A DNA stretch of 64,000 bases from Lutraria lutraria. Its lineage: Eukaryota; Mollusca; Bivalvia; Venerida; Mactridae. A model generated the notes under the pieces. It made no database searches and had not been told where the DNA came from. It worked only from the letters and a program-made list of their open reading frames with translations. Location: positions 15,582,414-15,646,413 of the forward strand of contig OZ026835.1 of NCBI GenBank assembly GCA_964023205.1, in the 5' to 3' direction. Of the stretch, positions 35,467-48,100 are shown piece by piece (within the stretch, counting starts at the first letter, position 1; the number at the start of each line of letters is the position of its first letter). Position numbers and translations under genes: made by a program.

Positions 35467-38362
35467 AATAATCAATGTTTATTTTTATCCACATATGAAT
35501 AAGTTGCCGGTTCCTGGTGGAAGGGTAAGTTAAATTAGTACTGGTTCCAATACTGACCAGATGAAATTTGTTAGGTAAACAGGCCGCCGTACATAACTGA
35601 CATACATTTGCATTGTTGAACACGCTGTTAAATCAGAGAATAAATAAATTTATCAACAATCATGTGTCAAATGTGTAACTCGATTTAGGACAACTTAAAT
35701 CAATTCGTGTTTATTTTCAGCAAAAAATAATACTAGTATAAGCTTCATATGTTCTGAATCGAATGGCACAAATCGATTTTTAAAGAGGTGTCAACATTAA
35801 TATTTTGTATATAAATACATTTCACGGTGAAATAAATTATTACACCTAATCTCCGACATCGGCCTACATGCCCCGCCAACTTCTTAAAGATGTAAATACA
35901 TTTGTAGAATTTCCCCTACATTCAAAAGCATCAAAAAGTTGGAACGACATGCATGCTGTTATCGCTTTGGGGAATTCAAATAGATTTTAAATGTGTGCAC
36001 AGGGTAAAAATGCGACTCTTTTCATTTATGAAAAGGCATGTTTGCTTTGAAATTCATGTTCCGAACATGCCGTCTTTTGAATTTACTTAAATGGTCTGTC
36101 TCCGGATTTAAGAGATTTGATTTTGACATCAATAAGGTGTATAGTTTACATATTATCTATTTATAAATGACTCGATTGATTGATGATTACGTATGTAAAT
36201 TGATTTATGTTAACTTTGGATGAACCTATTGCTTGATTCTAATACAAACGTTCTCGGGGCCAACTTGCTTGTAGATCAGAATGAATCATTTTTAGCTTAA
36301 GGAACATTATTTGTACAAACGCATTAACCATTTTTTGTAATGCGCATTTAAAAATCCATTAATACCTACTCTAATATGTATCATGACAATATGCCAGGTA
36401 TCATTTTCAAATTCCGGTACATTATATGTTATGTGAAATCATTTTAAAGCGAGAGAATCGACTATCAGTCACGTTATGAATAGAACTTACAAAAATACGA
36501 TTTTTAATAGACTGCGAAGGCAGACACGTGTCCTTTATTTACAAGTGGACTTTGATTCAAACGTTTATTTAGAGCTTTATACCGATATCTTTTTTGCAAA
36601 AACAGTAAATTGTATAGTCAACGCATACAGGCTAGTCCGAAAAATTAACTACACGTTTTTGTAGTAATGGAATATTTTTCAAGATCATTAACAACCGAAA
36701 TTAAAACTTGTTCGTCTTTGATCACAAACAAACATTTAAATTGAAAGTCTGATTTTAAACAATAGATATCAAAAACTTTCAAAAGAACGTGAATGGTAAT
36801 CTCAACGACTGAATACTGTAGAATGTAACTTGAGAGGATAGTATGAAAGTGAGACCTGACTTAAATTGCTGTTCATGAACCTTGAAATAAACATACATGT
36901 AGTGTCAAGGATATTCTTGTAGAGTACTATAGTTTTAACAACACTGGTATATATATAAACTATTGATAACCTTGTTTAGTATTGTATTATTGCCATTTAA
37001 CTCTCTACATTGAAAGAGATTTATTGGTAAAGTACAGTTTCGACATTGTTTTGTTGATTTCCTAAATGCAATGTCAGTTACCGGTCAGATCACGCAAAAC
37101 GATTAAAAGAAAATGAAAACAATGAAATTGGCACCAATAAAGGTCCTGAGACGGAAATAATTACAAATTCTCAGAGCTCAGCGGTTATGTATACGAATGA
37201 TTCAATACAAGTTCTGTGCGGACGGGCTCTTGGGAAAAAACATTTCATTATTTTCAAAATTTTGTTAAGTGTAGCTTTTTTAAAATAAAAAAAACGATTG
37301 AAACAAAGCTAATGTACGAACATTGTCCCTTAGGTATGGCAGACTGTGAATGTAAATTTGCCTAGACAAACAAACATACATACATTTGTGGTCCGCAATG
37401 CTACCGTATATAAAAACAAAACGAAATGAACAGTAGTCTTAACTATGGGTGCCGTTTAGATATTGACCAAGTTGCCTGATAATGTCGTAAAACAAATAAA
37501 TCAAACAGCCAATACTTTTCTTGGAATAACACTGTTTAAAAAATACAAATATTGACAAATCAATAACAAAATAATACATTTTCTAGTCAGTATTTCCTAA
37601 TGTCATCTCAACTATCAGGACATCCGTGAATGCAAATCTTTAGACAAATTACTTCTATTCAAACTCGTATTGACTGACGTTCTAAGCAAACTTCCATTGA
37701 CAGAAATGCATAGCTTCGTATATGTTTATACATTTATGTATTGATTTACTGATTAGTAGAAAATTAAATGTTTCTGTCAATGGAATGTTGTATTTATATT
37801 GAATGAGCATTATAGATTACCGGTCGCAAACTTCGTCTTCTCAAATTTGCACAACGAGATTTCATAGCTGAAAATGTTGGAAGTTCCGTGGCGTGCTCGA
37901 ACGTAGAGAACGCATGCAAACATTGATGTACAATGTAAGAAATAATTAGTTTATAAGTATTGATCACAAGAAATATAATCACGAACATCATAGTGTTTTC
38001 AATTCATTTCAATTAATAATTGACCAGTATCTTTAAATGCTTTATTTAATTGTTCTAACTAGTGTATAATAATAAATGCGCTCCATAAAGCCTGTTTGAT
38101 GACCATGTGACAGTTTTAAACTAAATTCGCCGAGAATCTAATAAAACAATTTTACTGGTACTTAAACTTTTACTGAATGATATAGACGTTAAAGCCAATA
38201 TAATCAACAGTTTCAGTATAAAACCAGCAATCAGTTGATAAAATCTTTGTGATTTGGTAATGATTTAGACACTATGTTGACTGGAATAACTTTTTGTAAA
38301 AATACGATTTCTTTGATCAATATTCGATACTTTTTCAAACATTGTTAACTATAAATTATGTT
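35467..38362. other. Gene-poor stretch, no gene seen
   Basis: No ORF above about 65 codons looks protein-like, and no repeat family was recognised. Confidence 0.5.
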
Positions 38363-38532
38363 ATAGTAAAACCTCTCCAGAGCGGCCATCTCTTGAGCAA
38401 CAGCCTCCTTTCAACAACAACATGATTATTTCCACTGCACAATTCAACAATTGATTTAGCCTCTGTGAAGAAACAACAACAATATATTTTTTCTATTCCC
38501 AAAGGGTGTTGCTTTGGAGAGCTTGCACTGTA
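38363..38532. mobile_element. MITE-like element, ACAGTGCAACC family, copy 2 (inverted)
   Basis: The reverse complement begins TACAGTGCAAGCTCTCCAAA and matches the left end of the 7897-8060 element. The other end reads AGAGGTTTTACTAT. Confidence 0.55.
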
Positions 38533-38756
38533 ATTATGTTAGCATTTTCTATGGTAGAATGAAATTCCAATATGCACTATATCAGTACTGCTGTTAACAG
38601 AATACTCAAAAGTGTACAAACTGAGGCAGTATGAATTCAAAGTATATACACAGCGATAGATATACAAATCAACAATTAAAAGATTGAGTTACATTGACTT
38701 TCGCCTTAACTTGTAATGAATGCTGAACAGAATACTGAATAGAACTGGTTTATCTG

Positions 38757-39053
38757 TTCACACGGTTTAACTGTCAATTCAACAGCTAAAGCCACTACAA
38801 AGCTGACCAAGTGAGAGGGGAGAGAAGTCACAGGATATTTGAGGATAATCGGGCATTTATGTCCCTATTTAATTTCCAAAGTGTCTGGAGTGCCTGTGAT
38901 TGTCTTGACACAGTAATTGGCTTGGTAGTTGTGATGGGGACACTGAAAAAAAACGTCCCTGTGACATCAAAAGGCGGAACCGAGATTCGAAACCACTATC
39001 TTCCGTTTAGTAGTCGTGTGCATTACATAATTATAGACCTTCGATCACCCCTG
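38757..39053 (-). mobile_element. SINE family A, diverged full-length copy
   Basis: On the minus strand it begins AGGGGTGATCGAAGG, has a degraded box A and a GGTTTCGAATCTCGGTTCC box B. The body then continues to ATAAATGCCCGATTATCC and a poor 3' tail. Confidence 0.6.
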
Positions 39054-42000
39054 ATAAGAACATTGCAGAACTGAACTAGGCAGAGCAGAATAGAATGGGA
39101 TATAAAGTGGACACAACATAAAACGAAAGTCTGGGCAAAGTCGAGATGAGAAGAGCAGATCAGAGCAAAATAATCTTACTTAGAAAGAAGAAAACAGCAC
39201 AGAGGAAACCAGAAGCGAATATAACAGAGAAGAACATGATATGATACAGAAGTCTTTCGTATGAATGCCATTCAAGTTTAATGAAAACTATGTCAGAATG
39301 CTACTGTACACTATCTGCTTATATTTTCATAATTATGTTATCGATCACAGTTATTGAAGTGTCAACACAAAGTCTTGCTAAGTTCCTAAAAAGTAATTAT
39401 AATATAAGCCGTATATATTTACAGTCATGATACTTACGTTTTGTTTAGCTGAATAAACTCATTCGCTGATTTTTTCAGAATATATCAAACATTTTACACT
39501 GATGTAGCCGAATTATGGTATTGACTAAAATATTTAGGATTTTACTGTTTCATATTACCCCTGTTGACAGCAAAATTATAAGATTGTATTATCATTGTCT
39601 GTCATTTAAAAGCTTATCCAATGAAACATATTTTAATGTCATATTATTGACTGTGATAATATTAATTAAAATATTTATTTCATTAAATGTATTTGCGTAC
39701 AACCCTCGGGAGATCGTCCTCTATTCACCTTTTATCACAAATTTACGTGTGTTTATAAAAGTGTTTTCAAAAATAAAATATCCATCCATTCCAAAAGAAT
39801 TAATAATAAAATTGACAATAGCAATGTAAATAAATATTGTACTTAACAAACGGTCTTTTGTACTTTGTGTATTATGTTTATTTTACCAAGTTTATGATAA
39901 TTGAAAAATACTTCCAATAAAATCTAAATCACTTACCTACATTGACTGTGATCAATAGCTTATTCAATTCCTATTAATTTTGTGTGAAACATTTCCTTCG
40001 GTTGAATAATTTTGATTTTTTCTATTCTAGTTATAGAATGTTTGATATTAAATCCATTTTGTATACGTACATGTGGAGACAGTGAGAAATATTAAATCAC
40101 TTTCTACGACCTGTGTGTGGTTTATATATACGTGAAACATTTGTTTTAGTGTTCCGATACCAGTCGCTATATAATCTTTACGTACACTTTATGAGTTTAA
40201 CGTTTGGCTTTACTTATAAAAACTATCGTTATTATATGCCTATCTTAGTCTGTCGAAAGATTGAGTTGTAAACGATATGCTCGGGACTAGTATGTCAATA
40301 CACTATACAAAACTGTATAGAAATGTATAGAAAGGCTAACTGGATAGGTTTCAACCATGTTGATACCAAATAAATACTGAATATGCCTAGTTTCGCCTTT
40401 TAATACAAATATCTTAAAGATTTGATATGTAAATTTTCTATTTATCTGCAGTGGTGATTTTTACACGAGAAATTAACGTCGTATGTTTGTAGTTTCACTT
40501 AGTATTCACAACACTTTAATTAGTAAAATCTAAGTTCTTTATGAATGTACGACAGATTTGACACTTAAGTATTTGCCTCAAATATGTTTCAAAGGAAACA
40601 AAATAAACGAACAGAGTTTTAAACACACACACACAAGGTAATCTAAAACATTTAGACCAAACTGTTAAAGCAGAGGTCAATATTTACACAAAACGTATGA
40701 CACTCATAGGTTAATCATCTATGAAAACTTGTGAACCAGGTTAGAGTCGGCTTCAAAATTAGCCAACTTAACCTTAAACTGAAAGCTGTATTTATACGCG
40801 AAAAAGTAAACTTCGTAGGTAAACGTAACTTCGTCAGACATACTATATTTATGCCGACAAAACATTGTTTTGTAAGTGACATATTCCTATCAAAGCCAGT
40901 CAAAAATTTGCTGAAGAATCTTTGTTTTCTGCTAATTACATGTAACCGCAATTTAATTTTTCAAACTTTATATTCAATATTTAAGGCATAAGTACTGTCT
41001 GTCAGTTTTGAGGAATGAAAGTTATAGGGGGAATTTGAGGATTGTGAAACGTCAACATGATAAGAAGAAGGAAATGATAAATTAAAATCTTTAAAAGTCA
41101 CATAGCATGAATTTTCGGCTACATGATCAGCACCAATATTTAACGACAAAATATTTATCTTTATCACCGGAAAATCCCCAAAAATATAGTTAAGTAATTA
41201 ATACTGATGGCTCAAAATCTTAGCTTTAGAAAATACATTACTAGTAAAGCTTACAAATTGGTTGTTTAATTTAGTTAAAGCAGAACGTTATGTATGAGGC
41301 CTGTGTAAAGTATGAATTAACAATGTGGATAATCGTTCAGTATGAAATATACTACATGTAGTACAATTAATGTACATGTATATTGGCGTATCTGAATTAC
41401 TCGCACAATCATCAGATGACTTACATGTATTTATATCGAAATAGATCACGGTCTTCTGGTTCTAGATGTATCGAACTTTTCAATTGGTATCCGGGTGTCA
41501 ATTTATAATTAACAAGATGAAGTTATTTCACGACTTTTCCATTATAAAGCAAACCTTTTTCAAAATTTCCAAAACCAATTATTCTTTATTATAAACTCAG
41601 ACTTTAGTTAAGTGTGTTGCCTATAGGCCTATTTAATTAGGACGTATGGTTACAAAAAAATAACTAATTGATTTCTGAAGTCATCATTTTTAATGCATCT
41701 ACGTCGCTCGACCTTTTTGCATTTTTACAATATACAAATAAAAAAAGGACAGATCAGTAATGGTTGCAATACGAAAAATGGTTGTAGCCTAACATACAAC
41801 AAATGGAAGTTTATTAAAATGATGCTGAAAAAAAAACAGGAAATATACACGGTACGCATATATGCGATCTTGTACCATGGGTATTTGCTTGTACCGTTGC
41901 GGTCCGTTTTATATCAACCATTGTCTGTGTGGTTTAGAAAATCCGTTTACTTATTTATGATGATTTCGTCTCCCTTTTGACAAAATATCGCATTATACAT

Positions 42001-42159
42001 GTGAATAAAGTAAACTATGTCCCTACAAACAGTAAAAATAAATAGCGGATAAACTTTTATGAACAGTACAAAATAACGACAAAGTTCGTACTATATTAGT
42101 ACGGGTGAAACGGCATTTTGTCTATTACAACCAAGCGTCTATCAACATTGACATTCAAA
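39054..42159. other. Gene-poor stretch ahead of ACTR6
   Basis: No gene seen. A 104-codon ORF at 39515-39829 is Ile/Leu/Lys-rich, as expected of AT-rich random sequence. The ACTR6 promoter should lie at the right end, but no core element could be assigned. Confidence 0.5.
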
Positions 42160-45100
42160 ATGGTGGTGCTGGTGTTGGACAATGGTGCCGGCAGTGCGAA
42201 AATTGGTTATTCTGTTGACCAGGAACCGAGGTATGACGATAAAATCACATGCATGTGTCCCATATATTATAAGGTTTCATAATAATTAGATGTCTTTGGT
42301 TGGTACTGTATACATCTTCGCAAGACAGTTCATTCTACTGCGCGCAACTTGTTTCGTACTTAATAATATTCGAACTTAATGTTATAACCTCGTGTAAACA
42401 ACCACGAGTAAACTGTTCAACAAATACCAATGAAGAGATTCTTATTCATACAGACCACTGTGTCATAAATATGACAAAAAACATGCATTTTTCGGATATA
42501 TGGTATGATTTATTCCATTTGTTTTATCATTTATGTCAGGTAGTTGTATTTAGAGGTAGATGCAACTTCCTCGATAATCGTATATGTATTAACATAAGGT
42601 GTCGTCGCCTAGCTGGTGTATAGATGATCAATAATTAATCGATATTCTATTGTTTTAGCAATGTAGTACCGTAGCATAGCGGGAGAGTATTAGACGCCTG
42701 TTATTAAAATGGCTGTTGTTTTATTAATTAGGGACTAATTCTTTTAAATGTAACCTTGTTAGAAAGCTGAAATATAGCCAATTTTGGAAGCATACTTTTT
42801 TTCGTTTATCACGCCGTGGTGGAAACATTTCCGACTTTGTGTACATGTTCAAATAAAATTGTCATGTTTTTGTCAATCATTAACCAATTGTTTTTTAAGT
42901 AACCATGTTAAAAAGCTGAAAGATAACTGATTTTAGAAATGTACTTATTGTTTCCCTATCTTATAAATTGATCGAGAAATGACGAGTTTAATGAGATTTT
43001 TTTTTCGCGCCGTGGTGAAAAAAAATGTCCGACATTGTGCTCATGTTTTAATTAAATGATCATTATCTTTTCACCAAAACATTTAATAAATATTGGAAGT
43101 AACAGAAGATTGTGTGCAGTAAGTGTTCCCAGTATCATTTTTGGTATAAGAAGTGAGGAAAACAACTTCATGTATGTCGCAGTAAGAGGCATACATTTTT
43201 TAAAAGTTGTCAATTCGACCCCTTTTTAGAGAAATTTTACAACTACACAGAGGAAACATTGTCAACAAAATCGCCAAACAAATCAATGCAGATGATTCTT
43301 TAATGTATCAATCATTGAAAAACATTGATTTTGAACAAATGCATCCATCGGTCTTTACGCCTGTTCTGCACCAATTTACCACTTATGCACGTCTTTCCGC
43401 CAATTTTCCGCCATTTTTCAAAATACTCGATCGGCAATGTCGAACTTTTTCCCATTAATTTAGCCTAATTACAAGAAGATACGTCAAAATTATTCATGCA
43501 AGCTTAATCTCAAAGTACTTAACTATTACATTATACCATAAATATTTTCCGAAAATAAGTAATGATACGGCATAAATCAATAAAAGTTTATATACTATAT
43601 GTACATTCTTTTCAATGCGACTGCGCATGTGCGCGTGGATAACGACAAGTGTTTCGACCGGATTTTTAGTTGCATCTACCGTTAATACAACTACCTGTTT
43701 ATGTGAGCTTCAAAATACCATTTTAGTCCATGTTCAGGCAGATTGTTGAGTTATATGAATGCTAAATTAGAAAGCATATATATTTGTGTTTTATTGATTT
43801 TTATACCTGTGTTTCAGAATAATACCCAATTGTGTTTCAAAGGCCAAAAATGTAAGAACAAGAATATTTGTGGGAGATCAGATTGATGATTGTAAGGATC
43901 TTTCTGGGTTGTATTACCTGCTTCCTTTCCAGAAGGTAAATGTTTATCAAATAATCAGGGATAAATGTGTTTTTAAAATTTCACAAAATGTAGTGGCTTG
44001 GTATATTGTATTTAAATATTGGCTGGGATATTCACCAGCCCGATTAGGTCATTTTGTAGAGCATCTGACTTGCAAGCAGAGGTCGAAGGTTAGTGGCCCA
44101 CATTGGGTATATTGGGTGCCTTGAGTGTGTGACTAGCCTTGGAATCCTGGAGCTAGGGTGAAGCAAATGGCTGGGTTAGGATAAAGAGCCTATCACGATA
44201 ATTTACTTTGAATAAAAAGGAAGGAGGAATGTAGCATTGTGGTATATATATTATTCATAAATTGGCTGGGATATTCACCAGCCCAATCAGCACAGTTGAT
44301 AGAGCATCTGGCTAGCAAGCAGCAGGTCATGGGTTCGTTCCCTGCATCGGGTATATTATTTTCCTCCTCTTGTTATCGAAGATTTTGATGAGAAATTGCT
44401 AGTTAAAATACTCTTATTGATTCATTTTATTCGTGAGTGACTTTGAAGTCACATGATTATTAAGAAACCCTAGCCTTATTTATTAGGGCTGCCTGGTCAA
44501 GAAAATAAATGTCATAAACTCCTTACAAATCTAAAATAAAAGCAAGTTTGTTAAACTTGTACCACTAACTAACTGAGTAAGTTTCATATCATTATTTTCT
44601 ATTAAAGTCTGCATATATTTGTGTTATATTTACTTATTAAATTATTGGTCAAGACTGAACATTAGGTTATTAGTCCATATGAAATACATTAAGGTTTCTG
44701 TTCTGTAGCGTATGTGAAGTATGTTATTGTAATATTATTGTTATATTTCATGTTCCCATTCAGGGCTACATGGTAAACTGGGAAGTTGAAAAACAAGTAT
44801 GGGACTACATGTATGGTAAAGAGAAAATGAAGGTCAGTTGGCTGTAGTTACACTTACATAAAGTGTCATAATTACTTGTCTTGGGAACATAAAATGATAA
44901 ATATTGAAGCATGTGGTAATTAGTAAATTATTGATAAAAAACTTGACCAGTTTTATTTGTATTTTGTTGCCATTATTTTTTAGACATCTTCAATACTGCT
45001 TAAATATTGGTAAAATTGAGTGAGAATAATAACTCCTATGCAATTACAATGCTTTGAGTCATTTTGATACCAGTATCTGTTTTCTCCTGAATTTAAAATA

Positions 45101-48100
45101 CATTATGTAGCAATTGAGATGCTTGCATGTATACATATCTTATTACTCATTTTCCAGGTTGACTTCAGTGAAACAAGTATTATATTAACAGAGCCATATT
45201 TCAATTTTTTGTCAATACAAGAGGGAATGAATGAAATATTGTTTGAAGAATATGGATTTAAGTCAGCTTTAAGAACTAATGGTGAGACTTAGACTTGTTT
45301 GGTCACTGCAAAAAAGGAGTTTAGGCTTTGTAATTTTTGAATATGATTTTTGTACAATATTTTATTTGTCGGATATTGCAAAATTTGGGCTTGTAATTAT
45401 TTCAAGCTTTTTAGTGTTTCAATACTTCTTGCATTTATGATACAGGGTTCTCAATAAGTTTGTGGCAAACATGCCCAAAAGCTAGACTAACAGGCCTGCT
45501 AGAGGGGGTCTGGGCATTTTCTAGCAATACTTTATGAACTTTGATATTCCTAACAGGCCCAAACACAATTCTAAGTGGCTAAATTGGCCTGCAGTCTGCA
45601 TTTATTGAGAACCCTGTGATAAAAGCAATAAAAGTAATGAAAGTTAGTATTATTTAACTTGTGAAAAGTAAAGCTCAAAATCATTGAAAATTATCAACTT
45701 TTCTTTTACTATGAGACGTTTTTCAATTCTAATCTGTACACTCATCTAAATAAATACTTTTTATTGACATCTGATTTTTTTGTTCCATCTTTTCCAGCTT
45801 CATATCTCAGTCAGTACAAGCTAAGTTGTGATAAACCAGATGCTAAATTGTGTTCAGTTGTACTTGACACAGGATATTCTTTCTCTCATATTATTCCATA
45901 CTGTAAAGGGAAGAAATTAAAAGACTCTATTGTAAGGTAATAAGTGTGTTTCAGACTTAATCAAAAGTAATGATTTGTCTGGTAATACTTTATTTTCTCT
46001 TTCAATATTTCTGGGATGATTTTTTAATGTACCCATCCCAACTCCAAAGCCAAGTATTGTGTTAAGAAAATCACAGGAAATGGTGTGGTGTGTATTGCTG
46101 CTTTACACTGGGCATGATTAAGAGTTCGGACATACTGTTTGAAAAGATTAGGGATACAAATGCCCGGTTCTCCTGTATCTTATCTTCCCTCTCTTTGGCG
46201 AGGTTCTGAAATAACCATAGCTATTGAATGGGCCATTAAACAACAGATAAATGCAAATACTGGTACTTATAATTGTTTGAACAGGTTGTATTGTCATTAA
46301 AGGACAATGCTTTTTGTTAGGTGTCATGAATTTGTGACCTAAACGTTACTGTGGGATGATGTAACTGTGTAAATCAGAGTGAGAGTATGTAATACTTTAT
46401 GTTGAATTCACTGAGAAATATGGTCATGCCCAGGCCACATTTTATCCACTGTATGAGCTGGTCAGTCTGGCTTATATATGTGATATAAAATTGGATGTTT
46501 TGTAATTCAAGAAAAAAAATGTTAATTTTATATCAGACTGACATTGACATATAATTATACATTTTGTAGATTCTTAACCTAATACACATTTGTTATCTTG
46601 TATTTAAGGATTATATTTATACATCTTCAGGGAATATTAAAACTGATATCTTTGTTTTGTAGAGTTAATATTGGAGGCAAAGTATTGACAAATCATCTTA
46701 AAGAAATAATTTCTTACAGGTAAGTAAATGTCTATCTGTGTTGGATACAATTCAGCACATATCAAAACTCTTTGGATACAAAACAAAACATGTCAATACA
46801 TGTTGTTTGTCAGTTCATTGAAACACATCTGTCATGTACAGTGCTTATTTTCTAGACCCTCAATCCTTAAATATAATACTTCAATCTAATTAGTAACTAA
46901 TAGTATTTACTGTAAAGCTTATGCTTACCTTCCATCTAATCAAAATCATGATTAGATTGATGATGAAATACTGAAAGGTTTGCAAGACCTGTGTTTTTAG
47001 AAAAACCTTGAAAATATATTTTGGTTGGGTAAAGTGTAATATTGTCTATTTTGTTATGAAAAAAAAGAGAAAATATTTATATGTACTCCAAGTAATAGTC
47101 CCTCTGACTGCATCAACACCATATACATTACAAAAGCAAAGGTATAATGTTCTTTTTTCAATGGCCTTTTTACACGAACAGATTCATTTTAACAGTGGAA
47201 GATGGCCCCAGTCTTACACCTGGATAGAATCACCAACCTTCCATAAGCTATCTGGTCATCTTCTTCACCAATTAAATTTGGTCTTAGATGGGATTCGAAT
47301 TCACAGCCATTACAGGCGAGTGATTGCAAGTCCATGACCATGTCCACTCGACCACAGAGGCCCCACAAGGGTATATGGTCCAACAATATTGACATGACCG
47401 GTGTAACAGGCTATTCTTTCCCCCCTGGCCATTTTTTTCCTGGGGAAAAATTGGCCTTGGCCTTTTTTCCCCCTCTAGGCCACTTTTTCCCCCCATTTTT
47501 TTTCATTTTGTATACCTAAATCTTTCAAAGTTAATACTTATGTCTTTTAATGGTCGTATTTCTGAGTTTATTCTTATGTCTCTATCTTCATATTTCTGAG
47601 TTTATACTTATGTCTCTATCTTCATATGTCTGATCGCCAAGAGGGGAATAAGTGACCAAAAATATAACTAATTTTTTTAATGGTTAGCTTTATTTATAAG
47701 ACAAGGGAAAAAGTGGCCAAGAGGGGAAAACTAGCCAAGAATGTATAGTATTTCTGAAGACAAGGGGAAAAAGTGGTCAAGAGAGAAAAAAAACAAGCCA
47801 AAATTGTATAGTATTTCTGAAGACAGGGGGAATAAGTGGCCAAGAGGGTAAAAAGTGACCAAGAATCTTAATGCAGTACTGTTATTACTAGGGGGGGAGT
47901 GGCCTAGGGGGGAAGAAATGGCCTAGATTCTCAATTCAATACTATTATTATAATGGGGGGAAAAAGTGGCCAAGGGGGGGAGAAATGGCGTAGAATCATA
48001 ATGCAATACTGTTATTATTAGGGGGGGGGAAAAGTTGCCCGGGGGGGGAAATGGACTAGGCCAATCTTTCCCCGGGGGAAGATAGGGCCTAGGCCAATCT

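Noticed and set aside
39515..39829. 104-codon ORF
   Set aside because: Ile/Leu/Lys/Phe-rich composition expected of AT-rich DNA; no splice context or motif.
47008..47519. ORFs in ACTR6 intron 6
   Set aside because: They run through a SINE and the C/T-rich arm of an inverted-repeat element.
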